Source of the DNA: Dehalococcoidales bacterium
Lineage (GTDB): Bacteria > Chloroflexota > Dehalococcoidia > Dehalococcoidales > JAFGLR01
Length of the DNA: 43,658 bases
Assembly: GCA_016927955.1 (NCBI GenBank)
Contig: JAFGLR010000004.1
Coordinates: forward strand, 1 to 43,658
Direction: 5' to 3'
Shown here: positions 1 through 7,695 of the stretch, piece after piece
How the letters are laid out: every line of letters starts with the position of its first letter
Numbering within the stretch: position 1 is the first letter of the stretch
Notes under the pieces: model-generated
The model's database searches: none
Told to the model about the DNA's origin: nothing
The model's input: the letters and a program-made list of their open reading frames with translations, nothing else
Position numbers and translations under genes: made by a program

Positions 1-73
1 CCGCCCGCTATTCACCGACGACAAGCCCTTACTGCCCTATAATAAAAGTGTCTAACTTTTGGGGGTCACTTCA
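1..73 (+). mobile_element. Right end of a probable IS3-family insertion sequence (partial)
   Basis: Frame 1 opens with a short tail (PPAIHRRQALTAL, stop at 40-42) that resembles the C-terminus of IS3-family transposases, which often end soon after a 'GY-x-PPA' segment. About six bases later, 48-73 reads as a terminal inverted repeat. Its reverse complement starts TGAAGTGACCCCC and continues into AAAAGTTAGACAC, the form typical of IS3/IS150-group ends (TG...CA termini). The rest of the element would lie left of the window. The family assignment rests on 13 residues and one terminal repeat, so it is tentative. Confidence 0.45.
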
Positions 74-130
74 CAGATATACCCGCCTCTTTTGTTTTTA
101 GCATCGCCCTCACAAAACATGACACTTTCG

Positions 131-139
131 TGGTATTAT
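131..139 (+). promoter_or_regulatory. Extended -10 promoter of pyk, nearly leaderless
   Basis: TGG-TATTAT (131-139) is an extended -10 element ending 10 bases before the pyk ATG at 150. The predicted transcription start is near 146. There is no Shine-Dalgarno sequence and no good -35 box. A second TATAAT at 146-151 overlaps the start codon itself and cannot serve this start. Confidence 0.4.
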
Positions 140-149
140 TATTCGTATA

Positions 150-1583
150 ATGATTCCATACCATTTTAACCGACGTACCAAAATAGTATGCACCTTAGGT
201 CCTGCCACCGATACACCGGAAATGATAGAGAGGCTTATCCGGGCAGGAATGGATGTAGCCAGGCTGAATCTTTCCCACGGAACATTGGTACAACACGCCC
301 ACTACCTTAAGACTATAAAAAGGTTAAACCGTAAATACGAGCTCAACGTGGCAGTTTTGATGGATTTACCCGGCCCTAAATATCGTATAGGTCGTATAAC
401 AAACAATCAGGTAATCTTAAAAAAAGGGGCAACGGTTATCCTCACCATTCAAGACATAGAAGGTAATGCCGAAAGGTTACCGATTAACCTGCCGGAACTA
501 CCCCAGGACGTACGCCGTGGCGATATAATATTGCTGGCAGACGGAAAGCTGTCATTAAAGGTAAACCAAACAGGCGAGACAGATATAAAGTGCCGTGTAT
601 TAATTGGAGGCTTGCTAGAAACCGGTAAAGGATTAGTCGTTCCCGGGAGACATGTTTCCGCTCCCTTCATTACCCCGGCGATGAAGCAGGATATTCTTTT
701 TGCTGCCCAGCAGAAACCTGATTTCCTGGCGTTATCCTTTGTCGGCGGCGCAGGAAATATTGAAGACGTTAAAATATTATTACGGGAAAATGGGGCTGAC
801 ATACCTATTATTTCTAAGATAGAACGTGAGGAAGCTGTACATAATCTCGATAGCATACTCGACGCCAGCGATGCCATTATGGTAGCCAGAGGCGACCTTG
901 GTGTTGAGATTCCTCTTGAAAAAGTTCCCCTTTTACAAAAAGACATCATCCTTAAATGCAACCGGGCCGGAAAACCCGTTATTACCGCAACTGAAATGCT
1001 CGAATCGATGATAAACACTGCCAGACCGACCCGTGCTGAGGCTTCTGATGTGGCCAATGCTATTTTTGATGGTACCGATGCCGTGATGCTATCGGCGGAA
1101 ACAGCTATCGGTAAATATCCTCTGGGAGCCGTCTCCATGATGGCTCGTATCGCCCTTGAAGCTGAAAAAAAGCTACCCTACGAACGTATATTAACTGAAA
1201 GAGGTGGTTGGATAGAGCCGGAAACCGATGAGCTTATCAGCTACAATGCTTGTCATACCGCCTTTAGTTTGAAAGCAGCAGCCATTGTTGCATATACACA
1301 ATCCGGCAGCACCGCCCGCAGAGTATCCCGTTTTCGTCCGCAAGCACCGGTACTGGCTATCAGCTCGACAGATAAAATCTGCGGACAGTTAAAAATATGC
1401 TGGGGAATTTTCCCCATACGCGGCCGAAAAATAACCAGGGTTTCCAATATGTTCGAAACTGCTGTAGTACAATGCCGCAACCTTAAAATAGTTAAGCCGG
1501 GAGATTTAATCATCATTACCGGAGGTATTCCCATCGGCCAGGCCGGAACAACAAATATGCTCAAAGTAGAGCTAATTAAATAA
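150..1583 (+). CDS. pyk: Pyruvate kinase
   Basis: Catalyses phosphoenolpyruvate + ADP to pyruvate + ATP, the last step of glycolysis, in the cytosol. The N-terminal beta strand TKIVCTLGPAT (residues 10-20) and ARLNLSHG (37-44) begin the TIM barrel. The B domain follows. ISKIE carries the catalytic lysine, ARGDLGVE follows it, and ATEMLESM with the RPTRAEASDVANA block forms the nucleotide and metal site. The 477-residue length is normal and there is no extra C-terminal PEP-utiliser domain. ATG 150 is the only start that keeps the barrel strand; it has no ribosome binding site and sits just behind a -10 box. The gene stands alone, about 75 bp from a probable IS end. Confidence 0.95.
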   Translation: MIPYHFNRRTKIVCTLGPATDTPEMIERLIRAGMDVARLNLSHGTLVQHAHYLKTIKRLNRKYELNVAVLMDLPGPKYRIGRITNNQVILKKGATVILTIQDIEGNAERLPINLPELPQDVRRGDIILLADGKLSLKVNQTGETDIKCRVLIGGLLETGKGLVVPGRHVSAPFITPAMKQDILFAAQQKPDFLALSFVGGAGNIEDVKILLRENGADIPIISKIEREEAVHNLDSILDASDAIMVARGDLGVEIPLEKVPLLQKDIILKCNRAGKPVITATEMLESMINTARPTRAEASDVANAIFDGTDAVMLSAETAIGKYPLGAVSMMARIALEAEKKLPYERILTERGGWIEPETDELISYNACHTAFSLKAAAIVAYTQSGSTARRVSRFRPQAPVLAISSTDKICGQLKICWGIFPIRGRKITRVSNMFETAVVQCRNLKIVKPGDLIIITGGIPIGQAGTTNMLKVELIK

Positions 1584-1653
1584 GCTATAGCAGTAATCGG
1601 ACCTGTTTCTCAATGCTATTTGTCCCATAAAAATAGCTTAACTACAGCGAATA

Positions 1654-1779
1654 TCAGGACAATAACCCGCTAAAATCAATTACGAAGCTGCTGTTTGCAG
1701 AAGAAACACAACCCACCACGACCGCCAGTGTTAACACAACAATGGCAACTAATAAAATAATACTTCTTCGCTCCAGCAT
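1654..1779 (-). CDS. 41-residue putative lipoprotein or single-pass membrane peptide
   Basis: A small reading frame starts MLERRSIILLVAIVVL. It has a positively charged N-terminus, an uninterrupted hydrophobic stretch (about residues 6-22) and a VVGC lipobox-like motif with Cys24, followed by a short Ser-rich tail. An AGGGGT Shine-Dalgarno sequence lies seven bases before the ATG, which supports real translation. It is downstream of and co-oriented with the gpmA-thioesterase pair, about 190 bp from the thioesterase stop, so it may have its own promoter. I recognise no family. It could equally be a membrane-retained peptide without lipid modification. It is too short for most gene callers. Confidence 0.5.
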   Translation of the reverse strand: MLERRSIILLVAIVVLTLAVVVGCVSSANSSFVIDFSGLLS

Positions 1780-1891
1780 TTTGGTTACCCCTGTAACTAG
1801 TTTCTAAATAATATACGTAATAATGCCGGATGCGTTACAATATTTACAAGAAGAATATTACAATTATTTGTTACCTAACTTAATACCCCGA

Positions 1892-1915
1892 CCGTAAGGT
1901 CGTGGGAAGTTTATT
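1892..1915 (-). terminator. Weak hairpin downstream of the thioesterase gene
   Basis: CGACC-GTAA-GGTCG forms a 5-bp stem with flanking C/G runs that extend it imperfectly. It lies between the thioesterase stop (1971) and the small lipoprotein start (1779). There is no clear T tract, so it may be an RNA hairpin that only partly stops transcription. Confidence 0.25.
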
Positions 1916-1970
1916 AAAAGACTTGATTATAATTATTGAATATTTACCGTTAACTATATAAATTGATAGT

Positions 1971-2402
1971 TTATCTTGAGGTTCTTATTTTTATTGCTTC
2001 TTGGTAAATTTCACGGTTTTCGGCGATATATTCTTCCGGCAAAACCATACCGTGAGCGTAAGGTCTGGTTTCTTTATTTACCGTAACAAAAGTAATCATA
2101 CCGGAAACGGCTGGAACTTTAATTAAATTAATATAGGCTCTTCCGTGAACAGTGATGCTGGTACGGCTCAGGTAAGCAACCTTACTTCGTATTTCCAGAA
2201 TATCACCGTTACCAGCCGGTTTCCTGAAATTCATGCCATGAATCTGGACGCAGACTATATCTTCCGGTTTTCCGGTCAAACGACAGGCAGCGATAAAACA
2301 GGTCTCAACAAACCATTCGGCCATTCTTCCGGCAAATAACGTACCGTGGTGCTGTAAATCTTCCGGCCTTATTAGGTGGGATATAATAGTTTCTTCCAGC
2401 AT
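1971..2402 (-). CDS. Acyl-CoA thioesterase, hotdog fold (YciA/BACH-like)
   Basis: Probably hydrolyses acyl-CoA thioesters to free acid and CoA in the cytosol. The 143-residue single-hotdog protein shows the family pattern: HHGTLFAGRMAEWFVETCFIAA-like helix region (residues 18-39), then GMNFRKPAGNGDILEIR and later ITVHGRAY strands. The residue usually Asp in the central helix is Glu here, as in part of the family. The ATG at 2402 is preferred over the in-frame GTG at 2417 because AGGAGGGG lies six bases before it and the GTG overlaps that site. The gene follows gpmA by about 30 bp on the same strand and is probably cotranscribed with it. Chain-length preference cannot be read from sequence. 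Confidence 0.82.
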   Translation of the reverse strand: MLEETIISHLIRPEDLQHHGTLFAGRMAEWFVETCFIAACRLTGKPEDIVCVQIHGMNFRKPAGNGDILEIRSKVAYLSRTSITVHGRAYINLIKVPAVSGMITFVTVNKETRPYAHGMVLPEEYIAENREIYQEAIKIRTSR

Positions 2403-2433
2403 ATTTCCCCTCCTCACCGCATTTACCGGTTAA

Positions 2434-3180
2434 TTATTTGGCCTTTCCCTGTTTTGCAACCGCTTCCATTGCCTTTTTCACAGCTTCTTCATCGCCGAGA
2501 TAATAATGGCGAATAGGACGCAGGTTATCATCCAGTTCATAGACCAGCGGAATACCGGTGGGAATATTCAGTTCAACAATGTCCTTCTCACCGACATTAT
2601 CCAGGTATTTCACCAGTGCCCGCAGGCTATTACCATGAGCAGAAATAAGCACTTGCTTCCCCGATTTTACGACTGGAGCTATGGTTTCATGCCAGTAAGG
2701 TAAAAACCGATTAACCGTATCTTTTAAGCACTCGGTCAGGGGTATATCTTTTTGGGGGAGGTCGACGTAACGCGGGTCGCTACCGGGATACCGGGGATCG
2801 GTCTTTTCCAGAGCGGGAGGCTGGATATCATAGCTCCGTCGCCAGATTAAGACCTGTTTCTCGCCAAACTTGGCTGCCATTTCCGCTTTATTCAATCCCT
2901 GTAAGGCACCGTAATGCCGCTCATTTAAACGCCAGGAAAAATATACGGGTATCCACATCAAGTCCATCTCGTCCTGTACCAGCCAGAGCGTACGAATAGC
3001 CCGTTTTAAAACGGACGTAAAGGCTATGTCGAAGATAAAACGCTGTTCTTTGAGTACTTTTCCCGCCTGTCTGGCCTCGGTGATGCCTTTCTCTGATAAA
3101 TCGACATCCGTCCAGCCGGTAAAACGGTTTTCTTTGTTCCAGATACTTTCGCCATGTCTTAAAATAACGAGTTTGAACAT
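2434..3180 (-). CDS. gpmA: 2,3-bisphosphoglycerate-dependent phosphoglycerate mutase
   Basis: Interconverts 3- and 2-phosphoglycerate in glycolysis and gluconeogenesis. The histidine phosphatase signature LRHGES is at residues 7-12, with His9 the phospho-acceptor. It is followed by [15 protein letters not shown], the acid/base region [13 protein letters not shown], and the second catalytic histidine in [11 protein letters not shown]. Its 248 residues match the dimeric/tetrameric dPGM type. A GGGGAG site lies before the ATG, and a -10-like TATAAT (minus strand, 3205-3210) lies upstream in the region shared with the divergent SemiSWEET-lepA-hemW group. Pairing with pyk nearby puts two lower-glycolysis enzymes in one neighbourhood. 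Confidence 0.95.
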   Translation of the reverse strand: MFKLVILRHGESIWNKENRFTGWTDVDLSEKGITEARQAGKVLKEQRFIFDIAFTSVLKRAIRTLWLVQDEMDLMWIPVYFSWRLNERHYGALQGLNKAEMAAKFGEKQVLIWRRSYDIQPPALEKTDPRYPGSDPRYVDLPQKDIPLTECLKDTVNRFLPYWHETIAPVVKSGKQVLISAHGNSLRALVKYLDNVGEKDIVELNIPTGIPLVYELDDNLRPIRHYYLGDEEAVKKAMEAVAKQGKAK

Positions 3181-3251
3181 TTACCATACTCCCCAATATC
3201 AGTAATTATATTTTAACACAAAGCACATTTTATCTCAGCCTGATTTACTTA

Positions 3252-3260
3252 TGTTATAAT
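3252..3260 (+). promoter_or_regulatory. Extended -10 promoter for SemiSWEET-lepA
   Basis: TGT-TATAAT at 3252-3260 fits an extended -10 element. The predicted start is near 3267, giving a leader of about 54 bases to the TTG at 3321. No convincing -35 box is visible at normal spacing. Confidence 0.4.
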
Positions 3261-3320
3261 AATTTCAGCTTCATACACCGGCCTACAAGATATCCGTAAG
3301 AAAGGAATGGTTAAAAGACT

Positions 3321-3593
3321 TTGGGATTAGAAGAATTATTCGGATTTATCGGCGGCACACTGATTAGTGCAGCTATGATTCCCCAGGTAATTCGTCTTTT
3401 TAAATTGAAAAGTGCCCGGGAAATCAGTCTTGTTTTTACCTTGCTCTTACTTTTAGGAGGTATTTTCTGGCTGATTTACGGTCTGATATTACTCAGGCCT
3501 TCTATTATTTACACTAATAGTGTCGCTATCAGTCTCTCCGGTTTAATGCTATTCGCCAAACTGAAATGGGGACAAACACCCAAGAATGAATAA
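3321..3593 (+). CDS. SemiSWEET-type PQ-loop transporter
   Basis: A 90-residue membrane protein with three predicted helices (about 4-22, 37-57, 62-80) and the PQ-loop motif at Pro21-Gln22, followed by a basic loop (RLFKLKSAREIS). Bacterial SemiSWEETs dimerise to form a sugar uniporter; the substrate here is unknown. The start is TTG because an in-frame stop (3312-3314) lies just upstream and the next ATG would remove helix 1. The AAAGGA sequence is about 15 bases upstream, further than ideal. A seven-codon ORF (3307-3330) overlaps the start in another frame. The stop overlaps the lepA start by eight bases, implying coupled translation. Confidence 0.8.
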   Translation: MGLEELFGFIGGTLISAAMIPQVIRLFKLKSAREISLVFTLLLLLGGIFWLIYGLILLRPSIIYTNSVAISLSGLMLFAKLKWGQTPKNE

Positions 3594-5379
3594 CATACGT
3601 AATTTTTGTATTATTGCTCATATCGACCACGGTAAATCCACACTGGCCGACCGTATCCTTGAGCTGACCGGGGTGATTCACGCAACCGATGTTGCCCAAA
3701 TTCTCGATAATATGGACCTGGAGCGGGAACGCGGCATCACCATCAAGGCTAAGGCGGTTCGCATCCCATATACCGCTAAAAACGGAGCAAAATATATTTT
3801 AAACTTAATCGATACTCCGGGACATGTGGACTTCAACTATGAGGTTTCGCGCAGTCTGAAAGCCTGCGAAGGGGCTATTCTACTTGTAGATGCCACTCAA
3901 GGAGTGGAAGCACAGACCATCGCTAATGCTTATCTGGCTATTGATGCCGGACTCGAGATTATTCCGGCTATTAATAAAATCGACTTGCCTAATGCCATTA
4001 TCGACGAGTGTAAATTACAACTTGAAGAGATGCTGGGTCTGCCGTCGAAAGATGCCTTATTGGTATCGAGTAAGCTGGGCACCGGCGTACCGGAACTCCT
4101 AGAAACTATTGTTGAACGTGTACCGCCACCGAAAGGCGATAGTAACAATCCATTGAGTTGTCTCATTTTCGATTCTTATTACGATTCTTACCGCGGTGTT
4201 ATTCCGCATATCCGCGTTTTCGATGGTAAAATAACCGCTCATGACAAGATTATGATGAAATCCACCGGCAAGACTTTCGATGTCGATGAAGTGGGCTATT
4301 TTTTACCGGATTTAGCTTCTACTGAGTCTCTTTCCGCAGGCGAGGTTGGTTACCTCGGGGCAGTTATCCGCGATGTACATGATGCCAGCGTCGGTGACAC
4401 TATTATCTCACCGGCACATGCGGCAACACCGGCTATCCCCGGTTTCCGCCGTGCCCAATCGATGGTCTTTTGCGGCATATATCCTATCAATACCAGCGAA
4501 TATCCTAAACTTACCACTGCACTAGAGAAATTCCAGCTTAACGATTCTTCTTTAATTTACGAAAAGGAAAGTTCGGCTGCCCTTGGTTACGGTTACCGTC
4601 TCGGTTTCCTTGGTATGCTTCATATGGATATTACTATCGAACGGCTTAAGCGCGAATACGGTCAGGAATTGGTAGCCACGATGCCCTCTGTTATTTACAA
4701 AGTTGTAAAACATGACGGTGAATCGGTGATGATAGATAATCCATCTAAATTTCCCGAACTGCAACAAATCGAACACATCGAAGAACCGATGATTAGAACC
4801 CGGATTATTGTACCCTCCGATTACATCGGTCCGGTAATGGAACTTTCCGAGTCCAGACGCGGCACGATTGTCGGTATGGAACACCCGGATGTCCGCCGGG
4901 CTATGCTGACCTATGACTTCCCCCTCGCTGAAGTAATCTCCGGCTATTACGATAAACTCAAGAGCGTTAGCCGGGGGTTTGCCAGTATGGATTATGAATT
5001 TATCGGTTACCGTTCCGGCGACCTGGTAAAGGTAGACATTCTAGTCAAAGGCAACCAGGTAGACGCATTATCGTTTATCGCTACACGGGAACGGGCAATT
5101 ACGAAAAGCCGTTTATTGATACACCGGCTGCGAAAGCTCATCCCCCGGCACACCTTCGAAATTCCGCTTCAAGCAGTTATCGGCGGTAAGATTATCGCAC
5201 GGGAAGACATCGTTGCTACTCGCAAAGACGTTCTGGCTAAGTGCTACGGCGGTGATATTACCCGGAAACGCAAACTGCTGGAAAAGCAGCGTGAAGGCAA
5301 AAAGCGGATGAAGATGGTAGGCTCGGTGGAAGTACCGCAGGAAGCCTTTCTGATATTGCTCAAGCTGGAAGATGATTAG
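3586..5379 (+). CDS. lepA: Elongation factor 4 (LepA), ribosomal GTPase
   Basis: Ribosome-associated translational GTPase proposed to act in back-translocation or 30S biogenesis. The G1 motif AHIDHGKST is at residues 11-19, switch I RERGITI near 47-53, DTPGH at 76-80 and NKID near 130. The LepA-specific C-terminal domain ends in QREGKKRMKMVGSVEVPQEAFL-type sequence. The 597-residue length is usual. It overlaps the SemiSWEET gene by eight bases and has no separate Shine-Dalgarno site, so it is probably translated by coupling. hemW follows at 99 bp, a lepA-hemW order also found in many other bacteria. Confidence 0.97.
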   Translation: MNNIRNFCIIAHIDHGKSTLADRILELTGVIHATDVAQILDNMDLERERGITIKAKAVRIPYTAKNGAKYILNLIDTPGHVDFNYEVSRSLKACEGAILLVDATQGVEAQTIANAYLAIDAGLEIIPAINKIDLPNAIIDECKLQLEEMLGLPSKDALLVSSKLGTGVPELLETIVERVPPPKGDSNNPLSCLIFDSYYDSYRGVIPHIRVFDGKITAHDKIMMKSTGKTFDVDEVGYFLPDLASTESLSAGEVGYLGAVIRDVHDASVGDTIISPAHAATPAIPGFRRAQSMVFCGIYPINTSEYPKLTTALEKFQLNDSSLIYEKESSAALGYGYRLGFLGMLHMDITIERLKREYGQELVATMPSVIYKVVKHDGESVMIDNPSKFPELQQIEHIEEPMIRTRIIVPSDYIGPVMELSESRRGTIVGMEHPDVRRAMLTYDFPLAEVISGYYDKLKSVSRGFASMDYEFIGYRSGDLVKVDILVKGNQVDALSFIATRERAITKSRLLIHRLRKLIPRHTFEIPLQAVIGGKIIAREDIVATRKDVLAKCYGGDITRKRKLLEKQREGKKRMKMVGSVEVPQEAFLILLKLEDD

Positions 5380-5478
5380 AGCATTATTTTTCTTTCTCAT
5401 TTTGTTAAAGATTCTGTATTGGACTTGAACCGGGAACGATTAAAAGGGATTTTATAATCTATCACTATTGAGGGAAAA

Positions 5479-6585
5479 ATGCGGGGACTTTATATCCATA
5501 TCCCTTTCTGTGTAAAAAAGTGCGCTTACTGTGACTTTTATTCCGTCCCTTCAGCCGATGAATATATCGGCAATTTTGCAGATGCTGTCATCATCGAAGC
5601 TCAAAAATATAATAAACTCATTTGCAGTACGTTTTATATTGGCGGCGGTACGCCAAGCATACTGGGTACTGAAAACCTCAACCGGTTATTAAGCGGCATT
5701 TATGCGGCATTCGATTTGAGAAGGATGGCTGAGGCAACCATCGAAGTTAATCCTGATTCGGCTACCCCTGCCTTTTTAAAAACTGCTAAACGGAGAGGGT
5801 TTAACCGGGTATCTATCGGGGTGCAGTCACTTGTCGATACCGAATTAAAGAGTGTCGGCCGTATCCATACGGCCGACCAGGCTACCGCGGCCGTCATGAA
5901 CGCCAGACAGGCTGGTTTTAAATCAATCTCAGCCGACCTTATCATCGGCTTGCCGGAACAAAACTGGACGTCATTGCGTTTATCACTGGAATCCCTGACC
6001 GGACTGGAAATTCAGCACCTGTCCTTATATTGTCTTTCGCTGGAACCCGGTACGCCTCTGGCAGAGAACCCTCCGAAAAAGTTACCCTCTGATAATATCC
6101 AGGCCAAACTTTTCGATAAAGCCTGCGATTTCCTCGATAGACACGGCTTTATTCATTATGAGATTTCCAATTTCGCTAAGCCGGGGTACGAATGCAAACA
6201 TAACTTGAACTACTGGCGAGGTGGCGAATATGTAGGTTTAGGTCCTGCGGCGGCTTCGCATTTTGAAGGCAAACGGTACAAGAATAAAGCTGACCTTGAA
6301 GCATATTTAAACCGGCCTACCAAACAGGTTACCGAGGAAGAAACTTTACCTCCGGCAGAAAAAGCTGCCGAAGAAGCAATGCTACGATTAAGATTGCTTC
6401 AAGAAGGACTGGATATCGATGAAATGGCCGAAAGGTTCGGTGAACCTACCGTCCGTTCGCTAATGAAAAGATTAAATCGATTAGTTATCGAAGGGTCGCT
6501 GTTAAGAGAAGATGCCGGATACCGCCTTAACCCGGCAAAAGTACTGGTCTCTAATCCGATACTAGCGAGAGTGCTGGGGGATTAG
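5479..6585 (+). CDS. hemW: HemW-type radical SAM heme chaperone
   Basis: Radical SAM protein of the HemW family (formerly called oxygen-independent coproporphyrinogen III oxidase-like), thought to bind and insert heme. The iron-sulphur motif is Cys11-x3-Cys15-x2-Cys18 followed by DF, the HemW rather than HemN form. FYIGGGTPS, EVNPDS and IGVQS strands of the SAM barrel and the C-terminal HemN_C-like winged helix are present. It has 368 residues, as expected. GAGGG before the ATG is a good ribosome binding site, and a TATAAT at 5455-5460 suggests a possible extra promoter between lepA and this gene. Confidence 0.93.
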   Translation: MRGLYIHIPFCVKKCAYCDFYSVPSADEYIGNFADAVIIEAQKYNKLICSTFYIGGGTPSILGTENLNRLLSGIYAAFDLRRMAEATIEVNPDSATPAFLKTAKRRGFNRVSIGVQSLVDTELKSVGRIHTADQATAAVMNARQAGFKSISADLIIGLPEQNWTSLRLSLESLTGLEIQHLSLYCLSLEPGTPLAENPPKKLPSDNIQAKLFDKACDFLDRHGFIHYEISNFAKPGYECKHNLNYWRGGEYVGLGPAAASHFEGKRYKNKADLEAYLNRPTKQVTEEETLPPAEKAAEEAMLRLRLLQEGLDIDEMAERFGEPTVRSLMKRLNRLVIEGSLLREDAGYRLNPAKVLVSNPILARVLGD

Positions 6586-6596
6586 AGTATGAGTCC

Positions 6597-6616
6597 ATTC
6601 CGGCGAAAACCGGAAT
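6597..6616. repeat. REP-like palindrome (ATTCCGG-CGAAAA-CCGGAAT)
   Basis: A perfect 7-bp inverted repeat, 11 bases after the hemW stop. Short palindromes of the form 'CCATTCCGGCGAAA...CCGGAATCCAG' are dispersed in many bacterial genomes. Only one copy is visible in this window, so its repetitive status is inferred. Confidence 0.45.
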
Positions 6617-6667
6617 CCAGGTATAAAATTATTATTAGATATTATTTTATGGTCTAATGGACAACAT

Positions 6668-6692
6668 AACCGGTTAAACGGTTCTTTTTTTT
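6668..6692 (+). terminator. Possible hemW terminator
   Basis: AACCG-GTTAAA-CGGTT forms a 5-bp stem followed at once by a CTTTTTTTT tract. The stem is short, but the T run is long and the position, after hemW and before the epimerase promoter, fits. Confidence 0.45.
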
Positions 6693-6752
6693 AAACTAAT
6701 TATAAATGGTATACTATTACACGCGAAATAAAATAATATTAGGAAAAGTGAT

Positions 6753-7628
6753 ATGAAAATATTAGTTTTAGGCGGCACCAGATTTTTCGGGCGTGAGCTG
6801 ATAAGATATTTAGTCGAAGTCGGTCATAATGTTACTGTGGCGACCAGAGGCAGGCGGGAAATCCCATACTCCGAATCGGTTACTGCATTGAAAACAGACC
6901 GCTCGTCTCTATCGAACATCGTAACTGGACAAAACCAGACCTGGGACGTTGTCTACGACCAACTTTGCTTTTCCTCAAAAGACGCTCAGGTAGCAGTGGA
7001 GGCTTTTTCCGGTAAAATCGGGAAACTCATAATGACTTCAACAACTGCAGTATATCCCAACGGGCCTAATATGAGTGAAGCCGATTTCGACCCTCATAAA
7101 TATATTCTGAAAATGGGAACGAGAAACGATTTTAACTATGCAGACGGGAAAAGAAATGCTGAAGCCTATTACTTCCAAAAAGCATCGTTTCCTATTTTAG
7201 CCGTACGTCCTCCCTTCATTTTTGGTATTAACGACAATACCAACCGTTTAAAAGACCTGATTATTGCCGTACAAAATGAGCAAAAACTTAAAATGCCAAA
7301 CTTGAATGCACGTATTTCAATGATTGAAGCAACCGACATAGGCCGTATATTAGCAAAACTCGGGGAACTTAATATCACCGGAGGAATTAACGCGGCTTCA
7401 TTAAAACCCATAACGGTAAGGCAATTTCTTGAATTGATAGAACACACTACTAATAAAAAGGCTATATTCGCCGCCGCCGGTGAGCAGTCTTTTAATTCAG
7501 ACTTTTTAATGGAACACGATGCATCGGTCAATTCGGATTTACTGCGGTCTTATGGAATAGAAGCTCGTCCGATAGAGAGCTGGCTTGGTAATTTGATTAA
7601 CGCAATTCATAAAAATATATCACCCTGA
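6753..7628 (+). CDS. NAD-dependent epimerase/dehydratase (extended SDR)
   Basis: Short-chain dehydrogenase-like sugar-nucleotide enzyme of 291 residues. The Rossmann glycine motif is GGTRFFG (residues 7-13), a form common in atypical SDRs. TSTTAVYP supplies the active-site Ser/Thr region, and YADGK is the Tyr-x3-Lys pair near residue 130. VRPPFIFG matches the usual substrate-side strand. A TATACT box at 6711-6716 and AGGAAAAG before the ATG indicate a separate transcription unit. Substrate is not determinable; the context (hemW on one side, mutS convergent on the other) gives no pathway clue. Confidence 0.75.
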   Translation: MKILVLGGTRFFGRELIRYLVEVGHNVTVATRGRREIPYSESVTALKTDRSSLSNIVTGQNQTWDVVYDQLCFSSKDAQVAVEAFSGKIGKLIMTSTTAVYPNGPNMSEADFDPHKYILKMGTRNDFNYADGKRNAEAYYFQKASFPILAVRPPFIFGINDNTNRLKDLIIAVQNEQKLKMPNLNARISMIEATDIGRILAKLGELNITGGINAASLKPITVRQFLELIEHTTNKKAIFAAAGEQSFNSDFLMEHDASVNSDLLRSYGIEARPIESWLGNLINAIHKNISP

Positions 7629-7695
7629 TTGAATATATATTTAACGCAAACCGGTTGCTTACAAATTACCAGCTACAAACTACTAATTACTTTTT

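Noticed and set aside
2-55. Frame 2 at the left edge (RPLFTDDKPLLPYNKSV) as the end of a spermidine-synthase-like gene
   Set aside because: The match is only a short 'TDD' similarity and the frame would run into the IS-like terminal repeat; the transposase tail in frame 1 fits better.
449-1138. Long opposite-strand frame inside pyk
   Set aside because: It mirrors pyk codons, has no ribosome site and no recognisable family; pyk motifs are intact in the other strand.
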